Origin: Lachnospiraceae bacterium
GTDB taxonomy: Bacteria > Bacillota > Clostridia > Lachnospirales > Lachnospiraceae
Length of the DNA stretch: 64,000 nt
Direction: 5' to 3'
NCBI GenBank assembly: GCA_015057625.1
Contig: SVDZ01000002.1
Coordinates: forward strand, 447,802 to 511,801
Shown here: piece after piece, positions 26,299-36,270 of the stretch
Layout: the number at the start of each line of letters is the position of its first letter
Numbering within the stretch: position 1 is the stretch's first letter
Made by a program: the position numbers and the translations under genes
Notes under the pieces: model-generated
Seen by the model: the letters and a program-made list of their open reading frames with translations, nothing else
The model's database searches: none
What the model was told of the DNA's origin: nothing

Positions 26299-27561
26299 TT
26301 ATCGACTTTTGCCGACATCTGTCCCTCCCTCTTCTAACATTTGCTCAGCAAAAATGCCATACCCTCTTTTGGAATCATTAACAAAAACATGAGTTATTGC
26401 CCCTACTATTTTCCCATTTTGAATTATTGGACTTCCACTCATTCCCTGAACAATACCATTTGTTTTCTTCAATAGTTTTTTGTCTGTAATTTTTATTATC
26501 ATATTTTTGTCTTTCAACTTTTGTGACATTATAATTTTTTCAATGCAAACATCATAAAGAACAGGTTTATCATTTTCAATTATCTGAATTTTAGCTTTGC
26601 CCCTTCTTATTTCCTGTTTAAAAGCAACCTTACATGGCGTCACCATTTTCACTTTATCATCTACGACATCACATTTTAATGCTTTCCCAAAAATTCCATA
26701 ATTAGTATTTATATCAATATTTCCTATAATGTTTTCGTCAAGATAATCTATGTTTCCGCAAAGTCCCCCGGGCATTCCGTTTTTTCCTTTTTTCACACCC
26801 CAAATTCTGGCTTTATATATTTTTCCTCCGGTTGAATCAAGAAGTCTTCCTGTATCTATATCACTCACTCCATGGCCTAAAGCTCCATAGTTATAGTTTT
26901 TATCTACATAAGTCATAGTGCCAATTCCCTGCATATCATCCCTGACCCAAATTCCAAGTTTGTAACTCATATCATTGGCCAATTCAGGTATCAGCGATAC
27001 TTTATCTCTCTTTCCATTTCTTTCTACAGTCAATGTGATTTCTTTATCTTTGTTTTCATTTATCAGATATACCAACTGATTTTTTGTATCCACTTTTATC
27101 CCGTTAAATTCAACTATATAATCATTTTCTTTTATTTTACCTTTAGAGGGATTTTTCTCAACTCCTTTGCTGTCCAAAAACTCTCCTGTGCCAATTACCA
27201 TTATTCCCTTTGTATGCAGATACATTCCAATCTGCATGCCCATAGGATATACTTCATTTCTCTTAGTTACTGTAACTGTGGCATTCTTAATAGAAATAAG
27301 CCCCAGAAGTTTATAATTGATTTTATAAATTCCGTTTTTGCCAGACTTTATTACAACAACATTATTTACATCAGTCTTTTCACTTTTACAATCAGCTGAG
27401 ATTGGAAGAAACGATTCTATATATGCATTGCTGTTGTTTTCCATATAAATATTCTCGGGAAGCATATTTTCAATATCGTATTTTGCCTTCAGAAACAATA
27501 TCATCATAGCAAATATTAATATAATACCAATTATTATTCTGTAATATTTCTTTCTTTTCAC
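26299..27561 (-). CDS. spoIVB: SpoIVB serine peptidase
   Basis: A 420-residue S55-family peptidase made in the forespore and secreted to the intermembrane space, where it triggers pro-sigma-K processing. TM/signal helix at 8-25, PDZ domain at about 105-200, and a peptidase domain with H230 in GALGHG, an Asp near 360 (ITDKK), and the serine motif GMSGSP at 373-378. It begins with GTG at 27561, preceded by GGGAGG. Its ribosome site lies immediately after the recN terminator. Confidence 0.95.
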   Translation of the reverse strand: MKRKKYYRIIIGIILIFAMMILFLKAKYDIENMLPENIYMENNSNAYIESFLPISADCKSEKTDVNNVVVIKSGKNGIYKINYKLLGLISIKNATVTVTKRNEVYPMGMQIGMYLHTKGIMVIGTGEFLDSKGVEKNPSKGKIKENDYIVEFNGIKVDTKNQLVYLINENKDKEITLTVERNGKRDKVSLIPELANDMSYKLGIWVRDDMQGIGTMTYVDKNYNYGALGHGVSDIDTGRLLDSTGGKIYKARIWGVKKGKNGMPGGLCGNIDYLDENIIGNIDINTNYGIFGKALKCDVVDDKVKMVTPCKVAFKQEIRRGKAKIQIIENDKPVLYDVCIEKIIMSQKLKDKNMIIKITDKKLLKKTNGIVQGMSGSPIIQNGKIVGAITHVFVNDSKRGYGIFAEQMLEEGGTDVGKSR

Positions 27562-27571
27562 ACTAACCTCC

Positions 27572-27611
27572 CAAAAAAAAATATAGAGAGAAGTAAAACT
27601 TCTCTCTATTA
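27572..27611 (-). terminator. Terminator after recN
   Basis: Perfect 12-base stem ATAGAGAGAAGT / ACTTCTCTCTAT, 3-base loop, then nine T on the minus strand. It sits just ahead of the spoIVB ribosome site. Confidence 0.9.
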
Positions 27612-27631
27612 TTATGGTCTGGTTATTATTT

Positions 27632-29311
27632 TTAAATCTTAGATTTTTTTGTTTTTTCTGCCAATTCTTTCATCTCTTTTGCATGATTGATAGCAGAATT
27701 TGTCACTGTTTCTCCACCTGATATTCTTACAAGTTCTGAAATCGACTCATCATAATCAAGTTTTGAAATATGAGTATATGTATGATTATCTTCAATATTT
27801 TTTTCAATAAGATAATGATGATCTGCCATTGCTGCAATCTGAGCAAGATGAGAAATACATATTACCTGTCTCTTTCTGCTGATAACAGCAAGTTTATTTG
27901 CTACTTTCGCAGCCGTAACACCGCTGATTCCGGTATCAATTTCATCAAATATCAAAGTTCCCACATCATCCATACCTGCAAGGATAGATTTAATTGCAAG
28001 CATTATACGTGACAATTCACCGCCTGAAGCAACTTTACCAAGCTCTCTAGGTGGTTCACCGGGATTTGTAGAAATCAAAAACTGTACATCATCAAATCCA
28101 TTTTCAGAAATATCATCTTTACGTGTGACAGAAATTTTAAAATCGACCTGAAGGAAGTTCAATTCAATCAATGCTTCTGTAATAAGGCTTTCCAATTTTG
28201 CAGAAGCAACCTGTCTAAGTTTTGATAGTTTTGAACATAAATCAGATATTTCACTGTAAGATTTTTCTATCTTTTCTTTAAGTGAATTTAGATTACTTTC
28301 GTAATTAGTAAGATTATCTACTATTTTTCTCTTTTCGTTACCGTACTCTCTAATTGCTTCAATTGTCTTTCCGTATTTCATTTTGAGGTGATTGATAAGA
28401 TTAAGTCTGTCCTCAACCTCTCTCACTCTCTCTTCATCAACAGATAACGTATTTGAATAATCATATATTTCTCTTGATACATCTTTTATTAGAGATTCAA
28501 TATTATATAACTCATCTTTAATTCCATTAATCTGTTCATCAAAATCAGAAACGTCATTGATACATGTTATGGCAGAACCTGCAAGGTCTGACAACCCTCT
28601 GTCTCCTGTAAGATATTCTGACACATTGTTAAGACTTTTAAAAACATCTTCGCTCTTTGAGATACGTCTGAACTCTTCCTCGAGTTCATCATCCTCACCT
28701 TCATAAATGTCTGCATCCTCAATTTCATTTAACTCAAATTCTGCAAACTCAAGTTCCCTAAGTCTCTCATTTTCGTCCATATCAAAATCTTCAAGCTGTT
28801 TTTTTAAGTCAGTATATTCTTTGTATTTATTACTTATTTCAACCTTAAGACTGTTAATATCGTCATATGCAAACTGGTCTAAAATCTCTAAATGTTTTGA
28901 CTTGTACAACAAAGACTGATGATCATGCTGTCCATGTATATCAACAAGACATGACATAACCTCTTTTAAAATAATTACATTAACTGTTTCTCCGTTTATT
29001 TTTGAAATACTTCTGTTTTCTGTAATTTTTCTGGAGACAGTAACTGTATCTGAATCATAATCTAAATCATATTTTTTCAAGACTTTTCTACAGTTTTCAT
29101 CAACCAAAAACGTCAATTCAACTAATGCATTATCTTTTCCGGCTCTGATAATATCTTTTGACACTTTGTTGCCAAGAGCAATGTTAACTGAACCCAAAAT
29201 TAAAGATTTACCGGCACCTGTTTCACCGGTCAAAACAATCAGGCCCTTATCGAAATCAATATCAACCTCTTCAATAAGCGCCAAATTCTTAACATGTAAA
29301 TTTATTAACAT
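27632..29311 (-). CDS. recN: DNA repair protein RecN
   Basis: A 559-residue SMC-like ATPase for double-strand-break repair. Walker A GETGAGKS is at 29-36, a long coiled-coil region with hinge lies at about 155-370, and the C-terminal ABC signature and Walker B read GGELSRIML and LIFDEIDTGISG. Length and domain order are normal. It follows argR by 72 bases, the argR-recN order typical of Firmicutes. Confidence 0.95.
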   Translation of the reverse strand: MLINLHVKNLALIEEVDIDFDKGLIVLTGETGAGKSLILGSVNIALGNKVSKDIIRAGKDNALVELTFLVDENCRKVLKKYDLDYDSDTVTVSRKITENRSISKINGETVNVIILKEVMSCLVDIHGQHDHQSLLYKSKHLEILDQFAYDDINSLKVEISNKYKEYTDLKKQLEDFDMDENERLRELEFAEFELNEIEDADIYEGEDDELEEEFRRISKSEDVFKSLNNVSEYLTGDRGLSDLAGSAITCINDVSDFDEQINGIKDELYNIESLIKDVSREIYDYSNTLSVDEERVREVEDRLNLINHLKMKYGKTIEAIREYGNEKRKIVDNLTNYESNLNSLKEKIEKSYSEISDLCSKLSKLRQVASAKLESLITEALIELNFLQVDFKISVTRKDDISENGFDDVQFLISTNPGEPPRELGKVASGGELSRIMLAIKSILAGMDDVGTLIFDEIDTGISGVTAAKVANKLAVISRKRQVICISHLAQIAAMADHHYLIEKNIEDNHTYTHISKLDYDESISELVRISGGETVTNSAINHAKEMKELAEKTKKSKI

Positions 29312-29383
29312 TAAGCCTCCATATCAAGCCATATATTCAAGAACTCTACTGCATTCTTTCCGCAAAATGTGCGTTGGTTCTGC

Positions 29384-29833
29384 TTATCTAATATAGCTCT
29401 CTAATATTTCTTTTACTTTTATAGTGTCTTCAGCTGTTTTTATGGCACAGAAAATAGTGTCATCACCGGCTATGCATCCAACCACTTCTTTTATATTCAT
29501 GGCATCAATTGCTGCACCAACTGCCATTGCCATTCCTGAAACTGTTTTAATAACAAGTAGATTTCCGGCATCTTCCATAGATAAAAGTCCATCGTTCAAA
29601 ACTCGGATAAACTTGTTACTAACACTGATAGGTTTTGAGTTAGGTGTTGAATACTTTTGTCTTCCACCATTCACAGAAATTTTAATCAACTCAAGTTCTC
29701 TGATATCACGAGAAACTGTCGCCTGAGTAACTGCAAAACCTGCGTCAATAAGGTACTTAGCCAATTCTTCTTGTGTTTCCACGTCATTGTTTGTAATAAT
29801 TTCAATAATTTTTCTTTGTCTGTTTGATTTCAC
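29384..29833 (-). CDS. argR: Arginine repressor ArgR/AhrC
   Basis: A 149-residue regulator. The winged-helix DNA-binding domain spans about 1-70 (TQEELAKYLIDAGFAVTQATVSRDIREL) and the C-terminal arginine-binding, hexamer-forming domain has GCIAGDDTIF (GxxxGDDT-type motif). It represses arginine synthesis and activates catabolism in the presence of L-arginine. It directly abuts nadK and precedes recN, with no arginine-pathway gene in the window. Confidence 0.95.
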   Translation of the reverse strand: MKSNRQRKIIEIITNNDVETQEELAKYLIDAGFAVTQATVSRDIRELELIKISVNGGRQKYSTPNSKPISVSNKFIRVLNDGLLSMEDAGNLLVIKTVSGMAMAVGAAIDAMNIKEVVGCIAGDDTIFCAIKTAEDTIKVKEILESYIR

Positions 29834-30691
29834 TTACTTTTCACCCATCTTATCCTTTAATACTTGTAAAAAACTACTGTCATCTAATTTGACCAGTTTA
29901 GTACATAAATTTGCTTTGTTTATTATAATAACATCATCAGGTTCAAGTACCATTTCGGCATAACCGTCAAATGCAACTAAATCCTTTTCATTTTTCAAAT
30001 ATCTAGGTTCTTTGATTATAACAGATATCATATCTTTATCTGAAAAAATAATGCTACGACCGTTGATTGAATGAGCACAAATAGGAGTTAGCACAATCAA
30101 TCCTGCATTTGGTTCAACTATAGGTCCACCGGCAGAAAGGCTGTATGCTGTTGAGCCTGTTGGTGTAGCACAAATAAGACCGTCTGCATTGTACTCATTT
30201 AAAAACAAGTCATTAACATACACTTTGTAGTCTGAAATGCTAATACCACCGTATCTGTGAATTACAATATCATTAAGAGCAACATTTTCATATATCACTT
30301 CTCCGTTTCTCTTAACAATGCCCTTTAGCATCATCCTCTCTTCAATTTTGTAATCATCATCAATAAGTCTATCCAAAATTCTATAAATTTCCGTATTGCA
30401 ATTTTGAGCAAGGAAACCAAGATTTCCTTTATTGATGCCTAAAAATACAACATTTTTTTCAATAAGATCGTGAGCTGCCTGCAACAGAGTTCCGTCTCCC
30501 CCGATAGTTATAATACATTCAATATCTTCAGGCAAAACATCCGGATTAGTAAATCTGTACTTTTTGTCCGAAGAAATCGACTTGTCCACATAACATTTTG
30601 CACCTTTTTTTACAAGATAATCTCTGATTTTTTCGGATAGCTCATATTCAATATCTTTTGAACTGTTTGCAATTATACAATAATTTTTCAT
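29834..30691 (-). CDS. nadK: NAD kinase
   Basis: A 285-residue cytoplasmic kinase making NADP from NAD. GGDGTLLQAAHD carries the conserved GGDGT motif, and NADGLICATPTGSTAYSLSAGGPIV is the second substrate-binding region. The start is set at 30691, where GAGGAAGCAT-ATG gives a good site; the frame can be read from a TTG 12 bases earlier. It is part of the dxs-tlyA-nadK-argR-recN run. Confidence 0.95.
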   Translation of the reverse strand: MKNYCIIANSSKDIEYELSEKIRDYLVKKGAKCYVDKSISSDKKYRFTNPDVLPEDIECIITIGGDGTLLQAAHDLIEKNVVFLGINKGNLGFLAQNCNTEIYRILDRLIDDDYKIEERMMLKGIVKRNGEVIYENVALNDIVIHRYGGISISDYKVYVNDLFLNEYNADGLICATPTGSTAYSLSAGGPIVEPNAGLIVLTPICAHSINGRSIIFSDKDMISVIIKEPRYLKNEKDLVAFDGYAEMVLEPDDVIIINKANLCTKLVKLDDSSFLQVLKDKMGEK

Positions 30692-30715
30692 ATGCTTCCT
30701 CAAATAATATTTATT

Positions 30716-31519
30716 TTACAATGTGTCATGTGACAATTCAACTACTTTTTGTACATCAACCTCATTATTTTCAAATTCCATATCCTCTGTCAGATTCTGA
30801 AGGTAAAGAAGATACTCTATATTTCCTTCAGGTCCTTTGACAGGTGAGAAATCTAAATTAATAATACCAAATCCGATACTTTTTGCAAACTCTATAACAG
30901 ATTCGATAACTTCAATATGGACTGATTTATCTCTAACAACACCTTTTTTACCTACTTTTTCTCTTCCCGCCTCAAACTGAGGTTTAATTAAACAAACCAC
31001 TTTTCCGTCTGGAGTCAGAAGATTTTTTACAGGTAAAAGCACCTTAGTCAATGAAATAAAGGATACATCTATTGAAGAAAACATAATATCATCAGGAACT
31101 TCTTCATGAGTAACATATCTGATATTAGTCTTATCCATACATACCACTCGCTCATCAGTCACAAGTTTCCATGCAAGCTGACCGTGCCCAACATCTATGG
31201 AATATACTTTAACAGCACCATTCTGCAACATGCAATCTGTGAAGCCTCCGGTTGAAGCTCCAACATCCATGCATATTTTGCCTTCCACATCAACTCCAAA
31301 GACTTCCATGGCTTTTTCAAGTTTCAGTCCGCCTCTGCTGACATACTTAAGAGTTTTTCCTCTGACTTCTATATTTGATGTCACATCAAACTGGGAACCG
31401 GCTTTGTCCTCTTTCACGTTGTCGACATAGACAATTCCACTCATTATTATTGCTTTTGCTTTTTCTCTGGAAGGAGCAAGTCCTCTCTCTACCAGTAAAA
31501 CATCTAATCTTTCTTTCAT
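30716..31519 (-). CDS. tlyA: TlyA-family rRNA 2'-O-methyltransferase
   Basis: A 267-residue protein with an N-terminal S4 RNA-binding domain (about 1-60, ERLDVLLVERGLAPSREKAKAIIMSG) and an FtsJ-type SAM methyltransferase domain with CMDVGASTGGFTDCML. Mycobacterial TlyA methylates 16S and 23S rRNA riboses. Firmicute members are usually labelled hemolysin-A-like but are expected to act on rRNA. The start at 31519 follows GGAGGCGTG. It lies between dxs and nadK. Confidence 0.9.
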   Translation of the reverse strand: MKERLDVLLVERGLAPSREKAKAIIMSGIVYVDNVKEDKAGSQFDVTSNIEVRGKTLKYVSRGGLKLEKAMEVFGVDVEGKICMDVGASTGGFTDCMLQNGAVKVYSIDVGHGQLAWKLVTDERVVCMDKTNIRYVTHEEVPDDIMFSSIDVSFISLTKVLLPVKNLLTPDGKVVCLIKPQFEAGREKVGKKGVVRDKSVHIEVIESVIEFAKSIGFGIINLDFSPVKGPEGNIEYLLYLQNLTEDMEFENNEVDVQKVVELSHDTL

Positions 31520-31531
31520 CACGCCTCCGAA

Positions 31532-33400
31532 TTAATCATTCAAAAGTTCAACTGCTCTGTTCATTATACCAATTTTATCAAGACCCAATTTTCGTCTTAA
31601 ATGAGGTACGCTACCTTGCTTAACGAACTTATCATCAATTGCAATTATATCGCATTTAACGTTATAGCCCTTTTCATAAATATAATTAAATACAGCTTCC
31701 GCATAACCTCCACGCTTAATGCCTTCTTCTGCAATAAGAATATGGCTATGACTTTGACATATTGAATCAATCATATCCTTATCAATAGGTTTTAAACATC
31801 TAGCATTCACTACTGTTGGGAATATATTGTTATCATTTAAAAGCTTTGCACTTTCTATTACCTCTTCCACTAATGAGCCAAGACTAATAATAGCAAGCTT
31901 GTTTCCCTCAACAATAACATTTGATTTTGTAATGTTCTCAAGGTTACTTTCATATTCATCATATTCAAAAGCTTCACCTCTTGAAAATCTAATAGCGATC
32001 GGTCCATCAAAGTCTTTTGAAAATTCCAAAGCTTCTCTAAGTTCTTCAGCACACATAGGAGATAATATTGTCAGATTTGGTATTGAGGACAAAAAAGCAA
32101 TATCGAATATCCCCTGATGCGTCTCTCCGTCTCGACCAACAAGACCGGCTCTATCTATAATAAGCCTTACCGAAAGATTTTGAATGCATACATCATGTAA
32201 AATCTGATCATAAGCTCGCTGATAAAATGAAGAATAAATGGAAATATAAGGTTTCTTTCCGCCTGCCGCAAGACCTGCGGCAAATGTAACTGCGTGTTCC
32301 TCCGCAATACCGACATCAAAAAATCTGTCAGGATAATTATCTTTAAACCTGCTAAGCCCTGTTCCGTCAGGCATAGCTGCAGTAATGGCAACAATCTCCT
32401 CATCCTGCTCCGCCATTTCTACAAGTTTCTTTGAAAATACACTTGTGTAACTGTCTTTATCAGACTCAACACGTTTTTTACCTGTTTTCTTATCAAATGC
32501 ATCTATACCGTGAAACTTTGCAGGATCTTCCATGGCAAATTTATATCCATATCCTTTTTTCGTTTTTAAATGGATTAATACCGGATGATCTATTTTCTTA
32601 GCGTGGTTAAATAATTCAACCATCACTTCCGTATCATGCCCATCTATAGGTCCTATATAAGTAATTCCAAGTTCATTAAAAATTCCATCCGGAACAAACA
32701 ACTGCTTAATACTATCTTTTGTTCTCTTGATACCTTTAGCAATTTTAGATCCTACCATTGGTATTTTATTGAGCGACTGCTCTACTTCATTTTTTAAATC
32801 ATTATATTTTTCTCCTACTCTGAATTTGCTGAGATGTTCAGACATTCCTCCCACATTTTCAGAGATAGACATGTTATTATCATTTAAAATTATAATAAAA
32901 TTTCTTTTTAATGCTGAAAGATTATTGAGGGCTTCATAAGCCATTCCACCGGTCAATGCACCGTCGCCGATAACTGCAACGATTGTAGAATCCATCTCAT
33001 TAAGTTTGTCAGCAAAGGCAAGTCCCATTGCAGCAGAAATTGATGTGGAACTGTGTCCGGTATCAAACACATCACAATCACTTTCGTTTCTTTTTGGAAA
33101 ACCACTTAATCCGTTATATTTACGCAGATATATGAAATCATCTTTTCTGCCTGTAAGAATTTTGTGGGTATAAGACTGGTGTCCAACATCCCACACTATT
33201 TTATCCTTTGGCAAATCCAAAGCAAGATGAAGAGCCATTGTAAGCTCTACCGCTCCAAGATTTGATGCTAAATGGCCACCGGTTTTACTAACATTATTTA
33301 CCAGAAATCTTCTGATTTCTTTTGCAAGTGTTTTATAATCTTTTCTGTCTATTTTTTTTATGTCATTTGGTTTATTAATATTATCTAAAAGTGAACTCAT
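31532..33400 (-). CDS. dxs: 1-deoxy-D-xylulose-5-phosphate synthase
   Basis: A 622-residue thiamine-diphosphate enzyme joining pyruvate and glyceraldehyde 3-phosphate, the first step of the MEP isoprenoid pathway. It has GHQSYTHKILTG, the TPP/Mg motif GDGALTGGMAYEALNN, and the transketolase C-terminal region DRAGLVGRDGETHQGIFD. Length is standard. It begins one base after the ispA stop, so the two are cotranscribed and jointly supply prenyl diphosphates. Confidence 0.97.
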   Translation of the reverse strand: MSSLLDNINKPNDIKKIDRKDYKTLAKEIRRFLVNNVSKTGGHLASNLGAVELTMALHLALDLPKDKIVWDVGHQSYTHKILTGRKDDFIYLRKYNGLSGFPKRNESDCDVFDTGHSSTSISAAMGLAFADKLNEMDSTIVAVIGDGALTGGMAYEALNNLSALKRNFIIILNDNNMSISENVGGMSEHLSKFRVGEKYNDLKNEVEQSLNKIPMVGSKIAKGIKRTKDSIKQLFVPDGIFNELGITYIGPIDGHDTEVMVELFNHAKKIDHPVLIHLKTKKGYGYKFAMEDPAKFHGIDAFDKKTGKKRVESDKDSYTSVFSKKLVEMAEQDEEIVAITAAMPDGTGLSRFKDNYPDRFFDVGIAEEHAVTFAAGLAAGGKKPYISIYSSFYQRAYDQILHDVCIQNLSVRLIIDRAGLVGRDGETHQGIFDIAFLSSIPNLTILSPMCAEELREALEFSKDFDGPIAIRFSRGEAFEYDEYESNLENITKSNVIVEGNKLAIISLGSLVEEVIESAKLLNDNNIFPTVVNARCLKPIDKDMIDSICQSHSHILIAEEGIKRGGYAEAVFNYIYEKGYNVKCDIIAIDDKFVKQGSVPHLRRKLGLDKIGIMNRAVELLND

Positions 33401-33401
33401 T

Positions 33402-34289
33402 TTATTTTTCCCTATATATCAAATAACCGAATAATTCTTCTAAAAATTCGGAATCTTTATTTAACTCTTTTATTAATGACATGCCCTCATCAGAATACGC
33501 TTTTACTGCCTTCTTCGATTCCTCTAAGCCTTTCAGAGTAATATAGGTGGTCTTATTATTCTTCTCATCACTTAGCACAGGCTTTCCTAACACTTCTGAA
33601 GAACTTGTGACATCAAGAATATCATCCTGAATCTGGAAAGCAAGTCCAATATTTTGGGCAATTTTTTCAACTTTAACAATTTCCTCCTCGGATGCTCCTG
33701 CAATTATAGCACCTGCCATCATAGAAGCTTCAATCAACGCTGCAGTCTTCAGATTATGAATTGTCATAAGAGTTTTCTCATCTATAGGAGTGCCTTCTGT
33801 TTTTACATCTATAGTCTGTCCGCCAATCATTCCAAAAATGCCGGCCTTATTTGCAATTACTTTCATTGCTCTGGCATTATTCAGAACGTCATCACCATTG
33901 ACAACTGCATCGCTCATTAGCTCAAAAGCATAATTGAGAAGTGCATCTCCTGCAAGAATCGCAATATTTTCGCCAAACATTTTGTGATTAGTGAGTTTTC
34001 CTCTTCTGTAATCGTCATTGTCCATAGCCGGCAAATCATCATGGATCAAAGAATAAGTGTGAATCATCTCAATTGCAGCCATAAAACTGTGAATATCTTT
34101 AGACTTTCCGCCAAACATCTTGAATGTTTCAAACATAATAAGCGGTCTAAGTCTTTTTCCGCCGGCTTTAAAGCTGTAATTCATAGCCTCTGTAATATCT
34201 TTTAAATAATCCTCGGCCACAGGTGCAAATTCATAAATAGCAGATGTTACATATTCAACTTTTTCATTTAACTGCTCATTAAATGTCAT
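33402..34289 (-). CDS. ispA: Polyprenyl (farnesyl/geranylgeranyl) diphosphate synthase
   Basis: A 295-residue trans-prenyl synthase. First Asp-rich motif is DDLPAMD at 84-90 followed by DDYRRGK, the second is FQIQDDILDV, and KPVLSDEKNNKTT carries the late conserved lysines. Chain length cannot be fixed from the motif alone; the four-residue gap (DDx4D) is typical of bacterial FPP synthases. The start is uncertain: ATG at 34289 (used) overlaps the end of xseB by 11 bases; ATG at 34301 is possible. Neither has a strong ribosome site, consistent with coupling to xseB. Confidence 0.9.
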   Translation of the reverse strand: MTFNEQLNEKVEYVTSAIYEFAPVAEDYLKDITEAMNYSFKAGGKRLRPLIMFETFKMFGGKSKDIHSFMAAIEMIHTYSLIHDDLPAMDNDDYRRGKLTNHKMFGENIAILAGDALLNYAFELMSDAVVNGDDVLNNARAMKVIANKAGIFGMIGGQTIDVKTEGTPIDEKTLMTIHNLKTAALIEASMMAGAIIAGASEEEIVKVEKIAQNIGLAFQIQDDILDVTSSSEVLGKPVLSDEKNNKTTYITLKGLEESKKAVKAYSDEGMSLIKELNKDSEFLEELFGYLIYREK

Positions 34290-34491
34290 CTTCTTCACCA
34301 TCTTTCCCAATTAATTTTATCTGTTTTTCAACATAATCAATCTTATCATTGCACGCTTTAATTAGTTTTATTCCCTCGTTATACAACTTAAAAGATTCCT
34401 CTAAGGAAACCTCTCCGTCTTCCATCTGGTTAATTATAGTATTTAATTTATCAAAGCCATCTTCGATTGTTATATTTTCAAAATCACTCAT
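34279..34491 (-). CDS. xseB: Exodeoxyribonuclease VII small subunit
   Basis: A 70-residue protein with the family pattern: NITIEDGFDKLNTIINQMEDGEVSLEES followed by a lysine-rich helix. It binds the large subunit and keeps it soluble and active in degrading single-stranded DNA to oligonucleotides. Its start overlaps the xseA stop by 8 bases and its end overlaps ispA. Confidence 0.93.
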   Translation of the reverse strand: MSDFENITIEDGFDKLNTIINQMEDGEVSLEESFKLYNEGIKLIKACNDKIDYVEKQIKLIGKDGEEDDI

Positions 34492-35707
34492 AACATTCTC
34501 CTAAGTTAATTTGCTCAACCTCTGTCACACTTGCACGTATTTTTCCATCCTTAAATGTAATGTTTATGGTATCCGCTTCATTTATCTCATTAACTGATTT
34601 AATCTGATTATTATCAGTATCAGACACATAGGCAAATCCCTGACTCAATTTTTTCAGCGGTGAGTTTCCTTCAAGCCTCTGAGCAAATATGTTTAAATTG
34701 TATTTGGAATTATCCAGTTTGTTTTTAATTAAATATTCTAGTTTAGTCTGCAAATCAGCCGCATACTGTCTTTTTGTCTGCAACTGTGTTTTTGGATTTA
34801 ACGACTTAAAATCAGATTTATACTTTTCAAGCATCAATCTTTTTAAGTCAAGTTTATTATTCATCTTTCTGATGAGTTCAAGTCTGTAAGACATAAGTCT
34901 CTCATCAAAATCATTAATATCAAAAACTGCAAGTTCCGCAGCTGCTGACGGAGTCGGTGCTCTAAGGTCTGCCACATAATCTGCAATGGTTGTATCTGTT
35001 TCATGTCCAACCGCAGAAATAACAGGTGTTTCGCATTCAAAAATAGCCTTAGCTACAATCTCCTCGTTGAATGCCCAAAGGTCCTCAATTGAACCTCCTC
35101 CTCTTCCAAGAATAATAACATCCACTCCAAAACTGTCCATAAATTTAAGAGCATTTACTATACTTGGCGCTGCTTTTTCTCCCTGGACCAAGGTTGGATA
35201 TAAATATAATTGAACATAGGGATTTCTTCTTTTTGAAATATTTATAATATCCCTTATTGCAGCACCGGTATCTGCAGTACAGATACCTATTTTTGTGGCA
35301 TATTTTGGAATTGGCTTCTTATACATATCATCGAACATTCCCATCTCTTCAAGTTCAGCCTTTAGCTGCTCGAATCTTATGTGTAAATCACCATTTCCGT
35401 CAGGTATTATCTCTCTGGCGTATATCTGATAGCTTCCACTCTTTTCGTAGATAGAAATACTGCCAAAACATATTACCTGCATGCCTTCCTCAAGTCTGAA
35501 ATTAAGACCTGATGTGTTTCCCGCAAACATAACGCCCTGCAATACTCCACCTTTATCCTTTAAGGTAAAATAAATATGTCCGGTAGAGTGATATTTACAG
35601 TTACTGATTTCTCCCTTCACATAAATTTTACTGAGAGCGAAATCCTGCGCAAACATATTCTTTATGTAATTGTTAACCTGACTTACAGAATATACACTAC
35701 CTTTCAT
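34484..35707 (-). CDS. xseA: Exodeoxyribonuclease VII large subunit
   Basis: A 407-residue nuclease subunit. The N-terminal OB-fold is at about 5-100 (KGEISNCKYHSTGHIYFTLKD) and the catalytic core has GRGGGSIEDLWAFNEE and SAVGHETDTTIADYVADLRAPTPSAAAE. A helical coiled-coil region follows at about 265-345. Complete and of normal length. It acts with XseB in mismatch and recombination repair. Located between nusB and xseB. Confidence 0.95.
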   Translation of the reverse strand: MKGSVYSVSQVNNYIKNMFAQDFALSKIYVKGEISNCKYHSTGHIYFTLKDKGGVLQGVMFAGNTSGLNFRLEEGMQVICFGSISIYEKSGSYQIYAREIIPDGNGDLHIRFEQLKAELEEMGMFDDMYKKPIPKYATKIGICTADTGAAIRDIINISKRRNPYVQLYLYPTLVQGEKAAPSIVNALKFMDSFGVDVIILGRGGGSIEDLWAFNEEIVAKAIFECETPVISAVGHETDTTIADYVADLRAPTPSAAAELAVFDINDFDERLMSYRLELIRKMNNKLDLKRLMLEKYKSDFKSLNPKTQLQTKRQYAADLQTKLEYLIKNKLDNSKYNLNIFAQRLEGNSPLKKLSQGFAYVSDTDNNQIKSVNEINEADTINITFKDGKIRASVTEVEQINLGECYE

Positions 35708-35722
35708 CTGCAGACACCTTTA

Positions 35723-36175
35723 TTAATCTTCACCGTATACTTTTGCAAGAACGCCGTTTACAAATGAAGGAGCCGAATCACTTCCGTATTTTTTTGCAAG
35801 TTCAACTGCCTCGTCAATAGCAACCTTTTTTGGAACATCCTCATCAAACATCATCTCGTAATACGCCAATCTTAAAATAGTTAATTCAACTGTACCCATA
35901 CGCTGTGTCTTCCAGCCCTCTGATACCTCATTTAACTTATCATCAATTTCACTTGTTTTTTCTATAACTGCATTTACTTTACTTATAATTTCACTTTTTT
36001 CTTTTTCTGAAATCACGTCTGCATCCATAAGAAAAACAGCATCTTCTTCACCGAGTATTTTTTCAACATCACTCAGGTAAAGTTCGAACTGGTTGTCCAT
36101 ATCCTCAACGTCATGAAATTCTTTACAAAACAATAACTTAAATACATTTTCTCTGATTTGGCTTCTTTTCAACAT
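35723..36175 (-). CDS. nusB: Transcription antitermination factor NusB
   Basis: A 150-residue all-helical RNA-binding protein of the rRNA antitermination complex. Recognised by the N-terminal RSQIRENVFKLLFCKEF and the C-terminal LRLAYYEMMFDEDVPKKVAIDEAVELAKKYGSDSAPSFVNGVLAK. It stands 15 bases before xseA. A terminator separates it from asp23 upstream. Confidence 0.95.
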   Translation of the reverse strand: MLKRSQIRENVFKLLFCKEFHDVEDMDNQFELYLSDVEKILGEEDAVFLMDADVISEKEKSEIISKVNAVIEKTSEIDDKLNEVSEGWKTQRMGTVELTILRLAYYEMMFDEDVPKKVAIDEAVELAKKYGSDSAPSFVNGVLAKVYGED

Positions 36176-36198
36176 TTTTTCTCCATTCCTAATCTTAT

Positions 36199-36232
36199 AT
36201 TAATACAAAAGGGTGTCCCAAAAAGACACCCT
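36199..36232 (-). terminator. Terminator between asp23-family gene and nusB
   Basis: Stem AGGGTGTC / GACACCCT with a seven-base loop, followed on the minus strand by TTTTGTATT. Confidence 0.75.
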
Positions 36233-36270
36233 ATTTAATTCACTATAACCATTTTCAATTTACAATGTGC